The notes: a model not told the origin generated them from the letters alone. 64,000 nt of DNA from Stenotrophomonas sp. Marseille-Q4652 (GCF_916618915.1 NZ_CAKAKE010000001.1:1364001-1428000), one strand, 5' to 3'; shown: positions 31,874-42,127, counted from the first letter of the stretch. Numbers and translations are program-made.

Positions 31874-33285
31874 TCTTCGATTGGCACTTCGCCCAGCTCG
31901 CCGCTGTTGGGGTCATAGCAGAGCACAGCGTGGCCGTCGGTCTCGGCGATGAAGACCTTGCCCGCGGCCACCGCCAGGCCCGCCGGTGAATGCAGCCGCC
32001 GCGGCAGTTGCACGGTCGACAGCTCGCCGCCGCCCAGGCGCAGGGTGCGCAGCAGCCCGTTGCCAGCATCGGCGATCCACAGCACGGGCGCGTCGGCGCT
32101 GTGCGCGATCGCCTGCGGGAACTGCAGCAGGGCCTGGCTGCGCGGCCCGTCATGATTGCCGAACTCCCACGGACCCTGGCCAAGCAGGGTCTGCACCAGG
32201 TCGCCACGCAGCTGCATCGAGCGCACGGCCGAACCCAGCGCGTCGCAGACATACAGCACCTGCTGCACCGCGACCACGGCGCTGGGCTGGGCGAAGGCGG
32301 CCAGATGGCCGCTACCGTCACGTACCTCGATGCCCCCCGCGCCGGCACGCCAGGACAGCCTGTGGTTGCCCAGGTCGTAACTCCAGATGCGGTTGTCGCC
32401 GGCCATCGCGACCAGCAGCTGGTTCTCGGCCACGGCCACGCCCAGCGGATAGTGCAGCGGGCTGTCCCACGGCTGGGAAAGCTGGCCCTCGACCGGCGCA
32501 CCGGGGCGGCCAGTGCCGCACAGCGTGTCGACCTGGCCGGAGAGCAGGTTGATCCGGCGCAGCGCGTGGTTGCCGGTGTCGGCCACGTACAGCACGTCGC
32601 GTCCCAGCGCCAGGCCGCGCGGCCGGTTGAAGGTGGCCTCGCTGGCACTGCCATTGACCATGTCCGCCGTACCCAGGCCGAACTGGCGCAGGATGCGGCC
32701 ACCGTGGGTGCATTCCAGCACGCGGTGGTGACCGGTGTCGGACACGTACAGCCGGTCGGCGGTGGCCGCCAGGCCGGTCGGGAACCGCAGCGGCAGCCGC
32801 GGTTCGGCATTCATCTCGGCACCGCCGCGGATATCGTCTTCCAGCGGCGCGGAAAGTCCGTCGCACAGGCCATGCAGCGCGCGATCCAGCTCCCCGCCCA
32901 GACCGACCAGACGGTCGCGCTCGCGCCCCTGGGCGTCGATCAGCACCAGTGTCGGCCAGGCCTCGACCTTGAACCGGCGCCAGGTCTGCCAGTCGGCATC
33001 AAGCAGGATCGGGGCGGTGGCACCTGCCCGGCGCAGCAGCTTCAGCGCCTGCTGCGGCTGGCGCTCAAAGTCGAAGCGCGGCACCTGGACGATGACCAGC
33101 TGCAGCTTGCCGGGGTTGCGGGCCTGCCACAGCGCCAGTTCGGCCAGGCGCTGGGCGCACCATGCCGAAGCCGCGTTGACGAAGGCCAGCACCACGGGGC
33201 GTCCCCGGTGCTCCATCAGGGTTGAAGGCGCGGCATTGAGCCACGTTCCGAACTCCGGCAAGTCCTGTGCGGGTTGAACGTTCAT
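31870..33285 (-). CDS. Thioredoxin-like domain fused to NHL-repeat propeller (NHLRC2-like)
   Basis: A 471-residue protein has an N-terminal thioredoxin-fold domain (~1-135; VVLAFVNAASAWCAQRLAELALWQ) and six or so NHL repeats (LYVSDTGHHRVLEC, LYVADTGNHALRRINLLSG, LWIADAGNGLLRTLRLGGG). The usual CxxC is reduced to one Cys (WCAQR), so disulphide exchange is doubtful. No signal peptide is seen. The layout resembles eukaryotic NHLRC2; function is unknown. It is coupled by 4-bp overlaps to both the phosphatase gene and uvrC. Confidence 0.83.
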   Translation of the reverse strand: MNVQPAQDLPEFGTWLNAAPSTLMEHRGRPVVLAFVNAASAWCAQRLAELALWQARNPGKLQLVIVQVPRFDFERQPQQALKLLRRAGATAPILLDADWQTWRRFKVEAWPTLVLIDAQGRERDRLVGLGGELDRALHGLCDGLSAPLEDDIRGGAEMNAEPRLPLRFPTGLAATADRLYVSDTGHHRVLECTHGGRILRQFGLGTADMVNGSASEATFNRPRGLALGRDVLYVADTGNHALRRINLLSGQVDTLCGTGRPGAPVEGQLSQPWDSPLHYPLGVAVAENQLLVAMAGDNRIWSYDLGNHRLSWRAGAGGIEVRDGSGHLAAFAQPSAVVAVQQVLYVCDALGSAVRSMQLRGDLVQTLLGQGPWEFGNHDGPRSQALLQFPQAIAHSADAPVLWIADAGNGLLRTLRLGGGELSTVQLPRRLHSPAGLAVAAGKVFIAETDGHAVLCYDPNSGELGEVPIEE

Positions 33286-33770
33286 GCCCCGATTATGCCG
33301 GACTCGGCGTCGTGCAACAGTCGCCGCACGGTTCCCACGGCCGCCGCGTCCACCAGTTGCCAGACCTGCTCGAAATGCGCGTGGCCGCCCGTGTAGGGAT
33401 CCGGGATCGCCGCCGGCGCTTCCAGCCCGGCCCAGGGCAGCCACAGCGAAACCCGCCCGCGGGCGGCATCGGGCGCCAGCCGGTCCGCATCGCGCCGGTT
33501 GTCCGCATCCGCGCACAGCACCCAGTCGAACCGGCCGAAATCCGCGGGCTGCAACTGCCTGGCACGCAGCCCGGAAATGTCCACACCGTGCCGGGCTGCG
33601 CAGGCGATGGCGCGGTCATCCGGTCGCTGGCCGGCATGCCAACCTCCAGTCCCCGCCGAATCCACCTCCACCCGGCCAGCCAGCGGCGACTGTTCGAGCC
33701 GCGCCCGCAGCGCGCCCTCGGCCATGGGCGAGCGGCAGATGTTGCCCAGGCAGACCAGCAGCAGCCTCAT
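33282..33770 (-). CDS. Low molecular weight protein-tyrosine phosphatase
   Basis: A 162-residue protein opens [21 protein letters not shown], with the catalytic loop CLGNICRS (Cx5R) and the general acid in IPDPYTGG near residue 130. These enzymes dephosphorylate bacterial tyrosine kinases or other targets. The gene next to kdsB matches the order in Pseudomonas (ptp beside kdsB). Overlaps of 4 bp join it to kdsB upstream and the thioredoxin-NHL gene downstream. Confidence 0.94.
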   Translation of the reverse strand: MRLLLVCLGNICRSPMAEGALRARLEQSPLAGRVEVDSAGTGGWHAGQRPDDRAIACAARHGVDISGLRARQLQPADFGRFDWVLCADADNRRDADRLAPDAARGRVSLWLPWAGLEAPAAIPDPYTGGHAHFEQVWQLVDAAAVGTVRRLLHDAESGIIGA

Positions 33771-34552
33771 GCCGGCGACTGCAGCCGCTTTTCGGCGCGG
33801 GCCAGGTCCTCGGGGGTGTCGATGCCCGGCGGGAATGGCTCGGGGGAGATTCCCACGGCGATGCGGTAGCCAGCCTCCAGCACCCGCAACTGCTCCAGCG
33901 ATTCGATCTGCTCCAGCCGGCCCGGCGGCATGGCCGCGAAGGTGCGCAGGAAGCCTGCGGTGTAGGCGTAGATGCCGATGTGCCGCAACCACTCCTGCCC
34001 CGGCAGCGCCTGCCGGTCGCGGGCAAAGGCGTCGCGATGCCATGGAATGGGTGCGCGGCTGAAGTAAAGCGCGTCACCCTTCGCGTTGTGCACCAGCTTG
34101 ACCACGTTGGGATCAAACAGGGTTTCCGCGTCCTCGACCGGCGTTCCCAGGGTAGCCATCTGGGCGCCGCTGTCGCGCAGCGCCGCCGCCACCGCGCGTA
34201 TACCTGCCGCCGGTGCGAAAGGTTCGTCGCCCTGCAGGTTCACCACCACGGTGTCGTCGTCCCAGCCGGCCATCGCCGCGCATTCGGCCAGGCGGTCGGT
34301 GCCGGAGGCGTGCGCCGGATCCGTGATCGCCACGCGCACGTCGGCCAGGTCTTCCAGAGCAGTAGCAATGCGGGCGTCGTCGGTGGCGACCCACACTTCG
34401 CGGGCACCGGCCTGCAACGCGCGCCGCGCCACGTGCAGCACCATCGCCTCGCCGCCGATGGGCGCCAGCGGCTTGCCAGGCAGCCGGGTGGAGGCGAAAC
34501 GGGCGGGAATGGCGACAACGAAGGCGCCGGGGAGACCGGAATCTGGCGACAT
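33767..34552 (-). CDS. kdsB: 3-deoxy-manno-octulosonate cytidylyltransferase
   Basis: KdsB activates KDO as CMP-KDO for lipid A-core assembly. The 261-residue product has [25 protein letters not shown] at the N terminus, the [11 protein letters not shown] segment, [12 protein letters not shown] and [13 protein letters not shown]. The start MSPDSGLPG was chosen because it directly precedes the conserved core. A 76-bp gap with a small GC hairpin separates it from lpxK; the Trm112-like gene found there in Pseudomonas is absent. Confidence 0.96.
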   Translation of the reverse strand: MSPDSGLPGAFVVAIPARFASTRLPGKPLAPIGGEAMVLHVARRALQAGAREVWVATDDARIATALEDLADVRVAITDPAHASGTDRLAECAAMAGWDDDTVVVNLQGDEPFAPAAGIRAVAAALRDSGAQMATLGTPVEDAETLFDPNVVKLVHNAKGDALYFSRAPIPWHRDAFARDRQALPGQEWLRHIGIYAYTAGFLRTFAAMPPGRLEQIESLEQLRVLEAGYRIAVGISPEPFPPGIDTPEDLARAEKRLQSPA

Positions 34553-34628
34553 GGGAACGTCCTGCTGTATGCAGACGCTAGTTTGCACCGCCATCCGTGA
34601 TGCGGGGAGACCCCCCGCACGGTCATGC

Positions 34629-35639
34629 TCAGCCCTGGCCGAGCTTGCCCAGGCGATCGAGCAGCGCGATCCAGAACGCAGCCGGCAGATCGGCATGCAG
34701 CGGCACGCTGTAGTGCCAGTCCCGGGCAAATCCATGGCACTTGATCGCGTCCTTCTCGGTCATCAGCACCGGCAGCCCGCTGCCGAAATCCAGGTCTTCG
34801 GACTGGTAGCGGTGATGATCGGCAAAGGCATGCGGGACCACGCCGATGCCATGGCCACGCAGCATGGCGAAGAAGCGCTGCGGATGGCCGATGCCGGCCA
34901 CGGCATGCACGCGCTGGCCGGAGAACGCCGACAGCGGACGTTCGCGACCGCCGGTCAGTGGCTGGGCGCCCTCGATCCGCACGCGCATCGGCCACTCACC
35001 GAACCCCGACTGCGGCGGTTCGGCGACCTGGCCAAGGTTGACCACGCGGAAATCGCATTCCCGTGCCCGTGCCACCGGCTCACGCAGCGGACCGGCCGGC
35101 AGCATCAGGCCGTTGCCGTAGCGACGCTGCGCATCCACCACCTCGATCTCGATGTCGCGGGCCAGCCGATAGTGCTGCAGGCCGTCATCGCAGACGATCA
35201 CGTTGCAGCCAGCCTCGATCAGCGCCCGCGCCGCGGCCACCCGGTCGCGGTCCACACGCACCGGCACCCCGGTCTTGTGGGCGATCAGCAGCGGCTCGTC
35301 GCCGCCCAGTTCTACGGGGGTATCGGCATCGATCCAGCGTGCGCGGCTGGATTCCTCGCGGCCATAGCCACGGCTGGCCACGCCCGGGTTCCAGCCGGCC
35401 TCGCGCAGGCGCTGCACCAGGGCAATGGTCAGCGGGGTCTTGCCGGTGCCGCCGGCGGTGACGTTGCCGATGACGATGACCGGCACCGGCACCTGCCGGC
35501 GCCGCAGCAGGCCATGACGATAAAGCCAGCGGCGCAGCCCGATGGCCGCGCCGTACAGCGGCGCGACCAGCCGCGCCGGCAACGGCACCGGGCCGTCGTC
35601 ATACCAGTACGACGGTGTCTGCGGACCAGGACGGGACAT
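34629..35639 (-). CDS. lpxK: Tetraacyldisaccharide 4'-kinase
   Basis: LpxK phosphorylates the lipid A precursor at the 4' position on the inner membrane. The 336-residue product shows the N-terminal amphipathic segment, the P-loop [46 protein letters not shown] and [17 protein letters not shown]. Its ATG overlaps the msbA stop by one base. Two neighbours, msbA and kdsB, act in the same LPS pathway. Confidence 0.96.
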   Translation of the reverse strand: MSRPGPQTPSYWYDDGPVPLPARLVAPLYGAAIGLRRWLYRHGLLRRRQVPVPVIVIGNVTAGGTGKTPLTIALVQRLREAGWNPGVASRGYGREESSRARWIDADTPVELGGDEPLLIAHKTGVPVRVDRDRVAAARALIEAGCNVIVCDDGLQHYRLARDIEIEVVDAQRRYGNGLMLPAGPLREPVARARECDFRVVNLGQVAEPPQSGFGEWPMRVRIEGAQPLTGGRERPLSAFSGQRVHAVAGIGHPQRFFAMLRGHGIGVVPHAFADHHRYQSEDLDFGSGLPVLMTEKDAIKCHGFARDWHYSVPLHADLPAAFWIALLDRLGKLGQG

Positions 35640-37384
35640 CAGGACCTTTCCCGGAACTGCATGTTGTGCAGGTGTTCGTACAGCCCACCCATCGCCAGCA
35701 GCTCCTGGTGGGTGCCGCGCTCGACGATCCGGCCCTGGTCCATCACCAGCACCTGGTCGGCATGTTCAATGGTGGACAGGCGATGCGCGATCACCAGGGT
35801 GGTGCGCTCGGGCATCAGCTTCTGCAGGGCATCCTGCACCAGCCGCTCGGACTCGTTGTCCAGCGCGGCCGTGGCCTCGTCCAGGATCAGGATCGGGGCG
35901 TCACGCAGGATCGCGCGGGCGATCGCCAGGCGCTGGCGCTGGCCACCGGACAACAGTGCGCCGTTCTCGCCGACCGGGGTCTGCAGCTGCTGCGGCAGGC
36001 GCTCGATGAACTCCCACGCATTGGCGGCTTCGGCCGCCGCGCGGATCTGTGCGTCGGTGGCATCGATGCCGTAGGCGATGTTGGCGGCGATGGTGTCGTC
36101 GAACAGCATGACCTTCTGCCCGACCAGGGCGATCTGCTTGCGCAGGTCGGCCAGGCGGTAATCGTGCAGTTCCACCCCGTCCAGGGTGATGTGGCCACCG
36201 CTGGGTTCATAGAAGCGCGGCACCAGCCGCACCAGGCTGGTCTTGCCGCTGCCGGAACGACCGACGATGGCCGTCACCGTGCCCGGCTGGGCGACGAAAC
36301 TGATGTCGTCCAGCGCCAGCCCGCCATCCTGCTGGTAGCGCAGCATCACGTGATCGAAGCGCAGCTCGCCACGGGCACGCTGCACGGACCGGGTGCCGGT
36401 GTCGCGCTCGGCCTCCATGTCGAGGATGGAGAACAGGCGCTCGGCGGCGGCAACACCGCGCGAGATCGACGTCTGCACGCTGGTCAGGCGTCGCAGCGAT
36501 GGAATGATGGCCATCATCGAGGCCATCAGCGCCATGAACTGGCCGGCGTTCAACCGTCCGGCCAGCGATTCACGGGTCGCCACCCACACGATCACCGCAA
36601 GCGCCAGCGCGGCCAGGAACTGCACCGTGCCCGACGCCGCGGCACGGGTGGTCTCCACCTTCATGTTCAGCCGCAGCATGCGGTTGGCCAGCGTGGCGTA
36701 GCGCGAAATCTCGTGCTGCTGCGCACCGTGGACCTTGACCTCCTGCTGCGCGGCCAGCGACTGCTCGGCGCTGTGTGCCATCGAGCCCATGCCGTCCTGG
36801 ATGCCACGGCTGATGCGGCGGTAACGCTTGCCCACGTAGGACACGATCAGGCCGATCAGCGGCACCACCAGCAGCATGGCAAAGGTGACCTTGACGCTCA
36901 TCTGCAGCATCACCGCCAGCATCGCGATGATGGTCAGGCCATCGGCGACGATGGTCTTGAGCGAGTCGGCGCTGGCCTGGGTGACCTGTTCGGTGTCGAA
37001 GTTGAGCCGGCTGACCATCACCGGCGTGGCCTCGCCATCGAAATGGGTCGACGGCAGATGCAGGTACTTCACCAGCACCTGCTCGCGCAGGTCGCGCACC
37101 ACGCTGCGGCCGGTGCGCGCCATGCAGTAGTCACCGATGAAGGTGGCCAGGCTGCGCATCAGGAACAGGCCAAGGATCGCCAGCGGCAACAGCACGGCCA
37201 TCCGCGGCTCGGGATTGACGAAGCCGCGGTTGAGCATCGGGTCCATCAACCGGGTGAAGCAGTAGCCGGCCGCGGCTTCCACCACCATCGCCACCAGCGC
37301 CAGGCCGAGGAAGGTCGAATAGGCGCGGGTGTATCCCAGCAGCCGACGGTAGATCGGCCACACCGGAGTCTGCTTGCCACTCAT
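35639..37384 (-). CDS. msbA: Lipid A export ABC transporter MsbA
   Basis: MsbA flips lipid A-core across the inner membrane. The 581-residue half-transporter has six N-terminal spans, Walker [15 protein letters not shown] (~380), signature [17 protein letters not shown] (~483) and Walker [16 protein letters not shown], followed by the H-loop [13 protein letters not shown]. The gene order comEC-exbB-exbD-msbA-lpxK-kdsB is conserved in many gammaproteobacteria. It overlaps exbD by 4 bp. Confidence 0.96.
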   Translation of the reverse strand: MSGKQTPVWPIYRRLLGYTRAYSTFLGLALVAMVVEAAAGYCFTRLMDPMLNRGFVNPEPRMAVLLPLAILGLFLMRSLATFIGDYCMARTGRSVVRDLREQVLVKYLHLPSTHFDGEATPVMVSRLNFDTEQVTQASADSLKTIVADGLTIIAMLAVMLQMSVKVTFAMLLVVPLIGLIVSYVGKRYRRISRGIQDGMGSMAHSAEQSLAAQQEVKVHGAQQHEISRYATLANRMLRLNMKVETTRAAASGTVQFLAALALAVIVWVATRESLAGRLNAGQFMALMASMMAIIPSLRRLTSVQTSISRGVAAAERLFSILDMEAERDTGTRSVQRARGELRFDHVMLRYQQDGGLALDDISFVAQPGTVTAIVGRSGSGKTSLVRLVPRFYEPSGGHITLDGVELHDYRLADLRKQIALVGQKVMLFDDTIAANIAYGIDATDAQIRAAAEAANAWEFIERLPQQLQTPVGENGALLSGGQRQRLAIARAILRDAPILILDEATAALDNESERLVQDALQKLMPERTTLVIAHRLSTIEHADQVLVMDQGRIVERGTHQELLAMGGLYEHLHNMQFRERS

Positions 37385-37803
37385 TGTTGGGGTTCCGGCG
37401 CGGTGGCGATGGCGATGCGGCGGAAGCCCAGCTGGCCCAGCGCGTCCTGGGCGGTGACCACGGCCTGGTACGGCGTGCGCGCGTCAGCGCGCAGCAGCAC
37501 GGTCTGCTCGCGGTCATCGCCGGCGATCCGGGCGATGGTCTGCTTCACGGACTCCACGTCGGTGCGCAGCACTTCCTGGTCGTTGATGAAGTAGCGGCCG
37601 TCGGCATTGACCAGCACGCTCAGCGAGCGTGGCGGCTCGGGGTTGTTCTGGTCGCTGGCCGTCGGCAGCTGGATCTGCAGGGTGGAACGCGCATCGAACG
37701 TGGTCGTGACCACGAAGAAGATGATCAGCACCAGGATCACATCGATCAGGGGCACCAGATCGATATGCGGTTCGTCATGGGCGCGGTCGTCGCGAATGCG
37801 CAT
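37381..37803 (-). CDS. exbD: ExbD/TolR-family biopolymer transport protein
   Basis: A 140-residue protein with one N-terminal membrane span, IDLVPLIDVILVLIIFFVVTTTF, carrying the functional Asp of the ExbD/TolR ion channel. A periplasmic domain follows (VLVNADGRYFINDQEV, LRADARTPYQAVVTAQDALGQLGF). With the adjacent ExbB-like protein it would form a proton-driven motor. Position in the LPS block, away from any tonB, matches the ExbB2/ExbD2 pair of other gammaproteobacteria, whose role is unsettled. Confidence 0.93.
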   Translation of the reverse strand: MRIRDDRAHDEPHIDLVPLIDVILVLIIFFVVTTTFDARSTLQIQLPTASDQNNPEPPRSLSVLVNADGRYFINDQEVLRTDVESVKQTIARIAGDDREQTVLLRADARTPYQAVVTAQDALGQLGFRRIAIATAPEPQQ

Positions 37804-37807
37804 CCGC

Positions 37808-38476
37808 TCACCCCTTGGCCGGTGCCGGGGAACGCGGGGCCGCCGCCGGCTTGGCAGCAGCCGCCATCACCGCCGGGCGCCCGTCGAGTGCATCCAGCAG
37901 CGCGCTGGCCTCCTGCTCCATCTCGATCACGTAGCCGGTGATCCGGCCCTTGAAGTAGCGGTGGAACATCAGCGCCGGGATCGCCACGATCATGCCGGTG
38001 GCGGTGCACACCAGCGCCTTGCCGATACCACCGGCCAGCTGGTTCACGTCGCCCACGCCGTGGTCGAGGATGCCCAGGAACATCTGGATCATGCCGACCA
38101 CGGTACCGAGCAGGCCCAGCAGCGGACCGGCCGAGGCCACGGTGCCCAGCGTGTTGAGGAAGCGCTCCATGCGGTGCACCAGGTGGCGGCCGGTGTCCTC
38201 GATGCGTTCGCGGATCTGGTCGCGTGGCCGGTTGCGTGCCTCCAGGGCCGCGGCCAGCAGGGCGCCCAGCGGGGAATTGGCCCGCAGCGACTCGATGTGC
38301 GAGCTGTCCAGCTTGCCGCGCGCGGCCCAGTTGCGGACTTCCTGGCCCAGCCCCGGGGGCAGGACCTCGTTACGCCGCAGGGTCCAGAAACGTTCCAGGA
38401 CAATCGCCAGCGCCAGCACACCCAGCAACAGCAACGGCACCATCGGCCATCCGCCGGCCTTGACCAGTTCCCACAC
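37808..38476 (-). CDS. exbB: ExbB/TolQ/MotA-family proton channel protein
   Basis: A 222-residue protein has three membrane spans: GGWPMVPLLLLGVLALAIVLE, LGTVASAGPLLGLLGTVVGMIQMF and a third at ALVCTATGMIVAIPALMFHRYF. The middle block is the family signature. The start is a GTG (residues 'MWELVKAGG'). It precedes exbD by 4 bp and follows comEC by 3 bp, so the whole comEC-to-kdsB set is likely one transcript. Confidence 0.93.
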   Translation of the reverse strand: MWELVKAGGWPMVPLLLLGVLALAIVLERFWTLRRNEVLPPGLGQEVRNWAARGKLDSSHIESLRANSPLGALLAAALEARNRPRDQIRERIEDTGRHLVHRMERFLNTLGTVASAGPLLGLLGTVVGMIQMFLGILDHGVGDVNQLAGGIGKALVCTATGMIVAIPALMFHRYFKGRITGYVIEMEQEASALLDALDGRPAVMAAAAKPAAAPRSPAPAKG

Positions 38477-38479
38477 GTT

Positions 38480-40888
38480 TCAATCCTCCGGCACGCCGGC
38501 CGCCTGTTTGGAGGTCGATAGGATAGCAGCCGTCCGTGCCCGTCCGGCGGCGTCCCACAGGCGTCCGCGCCAGTGGCGGTAAGCCCGCAACTGCAGGCCG
38601 TCACGCCCCAGCCAGACCCTTGCCGCACCGGCCTCGGCGGTAGTGATCACCTCGGCACCAGCGTCCTCCCAACGCCGCACCACGTCGCGTCGCGGATGGC
38701 CAAAACGGTTGCCATGCCCGGTCGAGATCAGCACCAGCCGCGCGCCAGTAGCCTCGACGAATCCGGGCCGCGAGGAACCCGCGCTGCCGTGGTGGGGGGC
38801 CACCACCACATCGGCACGCAGCGCTTGCGGCGTGTCGCGCAGCAGGCGTTGCTCGATGACCTCGCCGATGTCGCCGGTCAGCAGCATCGCGCCATGTGCG
38901 GTCTCCACCCGCAGCACGCAGCTGGATTCATTGCGCAGGTACGGAAAGGCCAGCCCCGGATGCAGGAAGGAGAACACTACGCCATCCCACTGCCAGCGCT
39001 CGCCCGCCTCGCAGGGTTTCCCCGGAGGGATATCCAGCCCCGGAGGCGCACGCCAGTCATGGATCGGCGTCACCGCGGCCACGGCTTCCATGCCACCGGC
39101 GTGGTCATTGTCCCCGTGGCTGAGTACCGCCATGTCCAGCCGCGTCGAGCCCAGCGCACGCAGGGCCGGGACCACGGCGCGTTCGCCGGCGTCAAACCCA
39201 TCCCGGATCGCCGGTCCTGCGTCATACAGCAAGGCGTGGCCTGCGGTACGCACCAGCAACGCCAGCCCCTGCCCCACGTCGATCATCACCAGCTCGGCCT
39301 CGCCATGCCGGGGCAGTTCGCGCGCAGGCCACAGCAGCGGCAGCCACAGCAGCAGGGCAAGCGGCTTGCCCGGCACCGGACGCGGCAACAGCAACCAGAA
39401 CGCCCCCAGCAGTGCCAGCGGCAGCGCGGCGGCACGCGATTCCGGCAGCCACAGGAGTGAAAACCGTCCGCTTGCCAGCCACTGGAAGCCGGGCCAGGTG
39501 AGATCGAAACACCAGGCCGACGCCTGCCACGCCCAGCTGCCCCAACCGGCATGCACCGCCTCAAGACCCGTGCCGACCAAGGCCAGTGGCACCACCACCA
39601 GGCTCCACCAGGGAATGGCCACCAGGTTGGCCAGGGGGCCAGCCAGCGAGGCCTGCCCAAACAGCATCGCCGTCAATGGCAGCAGGCCGAGCGTGGCCAC
39701 CCACTGCGCGGAAAGGAACCCCTTGACCAGGCCGTCGTCACTCCCGGGCAGGCACCAGGCCAGCCACGCGACCCCGGCGAAGCTGAGCCAGAAGCCGGGC
39801 GCAAGCACCGACAAGGGATCCACCAGCAGGACGGCCAGCGCGGCCAGGGCGAGTGATCCGGGCACGTCGATCGGCCGTCGCCAGCCCCGCGCCAGCACCA
39901 CCACCGCGATCATCAGCACGGTGCGCACCGTGGGCAACGCAAAGCCCGCGACCGCGGCATAGCCGGTCGCCCCGAGCAGCGCCATTCCTGCGGCGGCGAT
40001 GGGCCGGGGAATCCACCGGCCCAGTCGTGGCACCACTCGCCACGATCCCGCTCCGATCAAGGCGAAGAAGCCGGCCACCATCCCCACGTGGAACCCGGAA
40101 ATCGCAATGAGGTGTGTCAGCCCGGTGGCGCGCAGGGCCTGCCAGTCCGCCTCCTGCAGTCCGCGCGTGTCTCCCAGTGCAAGCGCGGTGACATAGCGCG
40201 AGGACTCTGCCGGCACGGCCCGGGCGATGCGCCTTGCCATCCGGTCGCGCCATGCGTCGATGCCAGTCGCCGGCCCCAGCACGGTCGCGGTTTCCGGACT
40301 GCGGACATAACCCGTAGCAGCGATACGCTGGGCCAGTGCATGGCGCTCGCTGTCGAACCCGCCCGGATTGACCAGGCCACGCGGGGCCCGGACCCTGGCC
40401 TGGATCTGCCACCGCTCGCCGGCGCGCAGGGCGACGCGGGGGCCAGGCTCCGCTGCATCGAAATCGTCGTACCACGACAGCTGGACCGTGCGGCCCCGCA
40501 ATGCCGTCGGCTGACCCGGCTCATCGTCGACCGCGAGCCTGAACCGTGTCCGCCGCGGCTGCACCTCCGGCAGGCCGGATACCACACCGGAAACCTGCAC
40601 TTCCCTGCCCTCGTCTGCCAGCGGCAACTGCTGGCCCAGCACCCAGCCCGCATGCAACGAGGTCCACGCGAAGCCCACAAGCAGGGCGCCCAGCCAGCGG
40701 GCGTCGCGCCCGAACAACCATACGAAGACTCCCGCGGCCACGGTGAGGACCGCGACCCACAACGGCAGCAGCGCGGGCAGGCAGAACACCAGCAGCGCGC
40801 CGGCCAGCAGCGACGCCGCGGTGGCCCGGCCAGCCAAGGCCACCCTGGCCCCTTCCGGGGGCTGACCAGCAGATACAGGCTGCGACAC
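38480..40888 (-). CDS. comEC: DNA internalisation protein ComEC/Rec2
   Basis: ComEC is the inner-membrane channel for single-stranded DNA in natural transformation. The 802-residue product has an N-terminal OB-like DUF4131 region, the Competence membrane domain (LIAISGFHVGMVAGFFALIG, VAGFALPTVRTVLMIAVV), and a C-terminal metallo-beta-lactamase domain with MIDVGQGLALLVRT and LSHGDNDHAGGMEAV. The GTG at 40888 is favoured over a TTG 66 bases upstream because a GGAG ribosome site precedes it at good spacing. It leads the LPS block. Confidence 0.93.
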   Translation of the reverse strand: MSQPVSAGQPPEGARVALAGRATAASLLAGALLVFCLPALLPLWVAVLTVAAGVFVWLFGRDARWLGALLVGFAWTSLHAGWVLGQQLPLADEGREVQVSGVVSGLPEVQPRRTRFRLAVDDEPGQPTALRGRTVQLSWYDDFDAAEPGPRVALRAGERWQIQARVRAPRGLVNPGGFDSERHALAQRIAATGYVRSPETATVLGPATGIDAWRDRMARRIARAVPAESSRYVTALALGDTRGLQEADWQALRATGLTHLIAISGFHVGMVAGFFALIGAGSWRVVPRLGRWIPRPIAAAGMALLGATGYAAVAGFALPTVRTVLMIAVVVLARGWRRPIDVPGSLALAALAVLLVDPLSVLAPGFWLSFAGVAWLAWCLPGSDDGLVKGFLSAQWVATLGLLPLTAMLFGQASLAGPLANLVAIPWWSLVVVPLALVGTGLEAVHAGWGSWAWQASAWCFDLTWPGFQWLASGRFSLLWLPESRAAALPLALLGAFWLLLPRPVPGKPLALLLWLPLLWPARELPRHGEAELVMIDVGQGLALLVRTAGHALLYDAGPAIRDGFDAGERAVVPALRALGSTRLDMAVLSHGDNDHAGGMEAVAAVTPIHDWRAPPGLDIPPGKPCEAGERWQWDGVVFSFLHPGLAFPYLRNESSCVLRVETAHGAMLLTGDIGEVIEQRLLRDTPQALRADVVVAPHHGSAGSSRPGFVEATGARLVLISTGHGNRFGHPRRDVVRRWEDAGAEVITTAEAGAARVWLGRDGLQLRAYRHWRGRLWDAAGRARTAAILSTSKQAAGVPED

Positions 40889-40970
40889 GGTTGGACTCCA
40901 TTCCAGAGGCGGGCACGGCGCGGATCCTTCCGCGCCGGCTTGAAGCGTGTGCAATATCGCCCGGGTAGAT

Positions 40971-40992
40971 GACCCCTGCCCGGGCAGGGGTC
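40971..40992. terminator. Perfect palindrome at the end of the virB operon
   Basis: A 22-bp fully self-complementary sequence (GACCCCTGCCC and its complement) overlaps the first two bases of the virB6 stop codon. It can fold into an 11-bp stem with no spare loop bases. There is no T tract on the minus strand, so it may need Rho or act as an mRNA end stabiliser. It separates the virB operon from comEC. Confidence 0.55.
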
Positions 40993-42127
40993 AGGTATTG
41001 CCCAGCCCCCGTTGCCCCGGCGTGGTCGGCGCGGTCTCGGCCTGCGGCATTACCCGCGCCTGGGTGCCGATTGCTGGGGCGGGTGGCGGCTCCGGCGTCG
41101 CACGTGAGGCCATCAGGGCGGAGCCAGCGTGCATTCCCGGCGGCTGGCCACCGGGGCCGGGGTAACCCGCCGAGTTTCCACCAATCTGTGGATAGGCAGC
41201 GAACGTGCCCAATGTGCCCTGGAAGAACATTGCGGCCATCGGCGGGGCAGTCAGGATCAGGGTCGACAGGATCAGGCCCATCCCTCCCTGCTGCATGGCC
41301 TGGCTGGTCATGCCGTTGACGCTGCCAGGATCCTTGAGCAGGTAGGTGCTGGCCAGGGCGCTGAACCAGAACGCCTCCGATACCCGGACCACCATGTCCA
41401 GCGCGATGGACACCATCACCGCCAGCACCGCCATGGAGAACATCGTGCCTATTCCGTAGAGGAGCCAGCGCTGGAAAAGCGGCCTGGTCTGGTCGAACAG
41501 CAGGCACAGGATGAAGATCGGGCCCAGGCCAATGAACATCGCCATCGCCACCTGGTACAGCAGCAGCATCGCGCCTGCCGTGATCGCGGGCCCACCGGTT
41601 CCTACACCGATGAACCACTGGGCGCGGCTCTTGTCCTGCTGCAATGCTGCATCGTCATGCACCTGCAGCGCATCGATGCTCGACAGCGCGACCTGCATCC
41701 AGGCCAGGCTTTCGTCGATCTGCTTTTCGGGCTTCTTGTCCTTGCCCGTAACGACAACCGCGATCAAGCCGTTCAGGTCTTCGGTCAGGAAGTCGTGCAC
41801 GTTGCGGCCGAACAGGCTCATGGTGGCCGCCACGCTGACGATCAGGGCGGCACGCGCAGTATTGGTCACCAGCACCATCATCGAGTCGCGGCTGCGCCCG
41901 GTGACGATGCGATACCCCTGGACCATCACCCACAGGGTCATCAAGGTCAGGGCAATGCCGGTTACCCATTTAATGGTGCGGCCGAGCATCGTGATTCCGA
42001 ATTCAGCCACCTGGTCCCGGAGGAAATCCAGGATCAGGCGGAAGAACACAAAATCGCCGATCGATTGCGCCCGTACCATCCGGGCCAGCGCCTCGGTCAT
42101 TTCGCTGGCCATTTCGAGACTTTCCAT
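40991..42127 (-). CDS. virB6: T4SS inner-membrane channel protein VirB6
   Basis: A 378-residue polytopic protein with at least five spans (WVTGIALTLMTLWVMVQGYRIV, AALIVSVAATMSLF, GPAITAGAMLLLYQVAMAMFIGLGPIFILCLLF in blocks, FSMAVLAVMVSIALDMVV, GGMGLILSTLILTAPPMAAMFF), matching the VirB6/TrbL family. The Pro/Gly/Gln-rich cytoplasmic or periplasmic tail (~60 residues) is typical of the Xanthomonadales system. It is the last gene of the virB operon. Confidence 0.9.
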   Translation of the reverse strand: MESLEMASEMTEALARMVRAQSIGDFVFFRLILDFLRDQVAEFGITMLGRTIKWVTGIALTLMTLWVMVQGYRIVTGRSRDSMMVLVTNTARAALIVSVAATMSLFGRNVHDFLTEDLNGLIAVVVTGKDKKPEKQIDESLAWMQVALSSIDALQVHDDAALQQDKSRAQWFIGVGTGGPAITAGAMLLLYQVAMAMFIGLGPIFILCLLFDQTRPLFQRWLLYGIGTMFSMAVLAVMVSIALDMVVRVSEAFWFSALASTYLLKDPGSVNGMTSQAMQQGGMGLILSTLILTAPPMAAMFFQGTLGTFAAYPQIGGNSAGYPGPGGQPPGMHAGSALMASRATPEPPPAPAIGTQARVMPQAETAPTTPGQRGLGNT

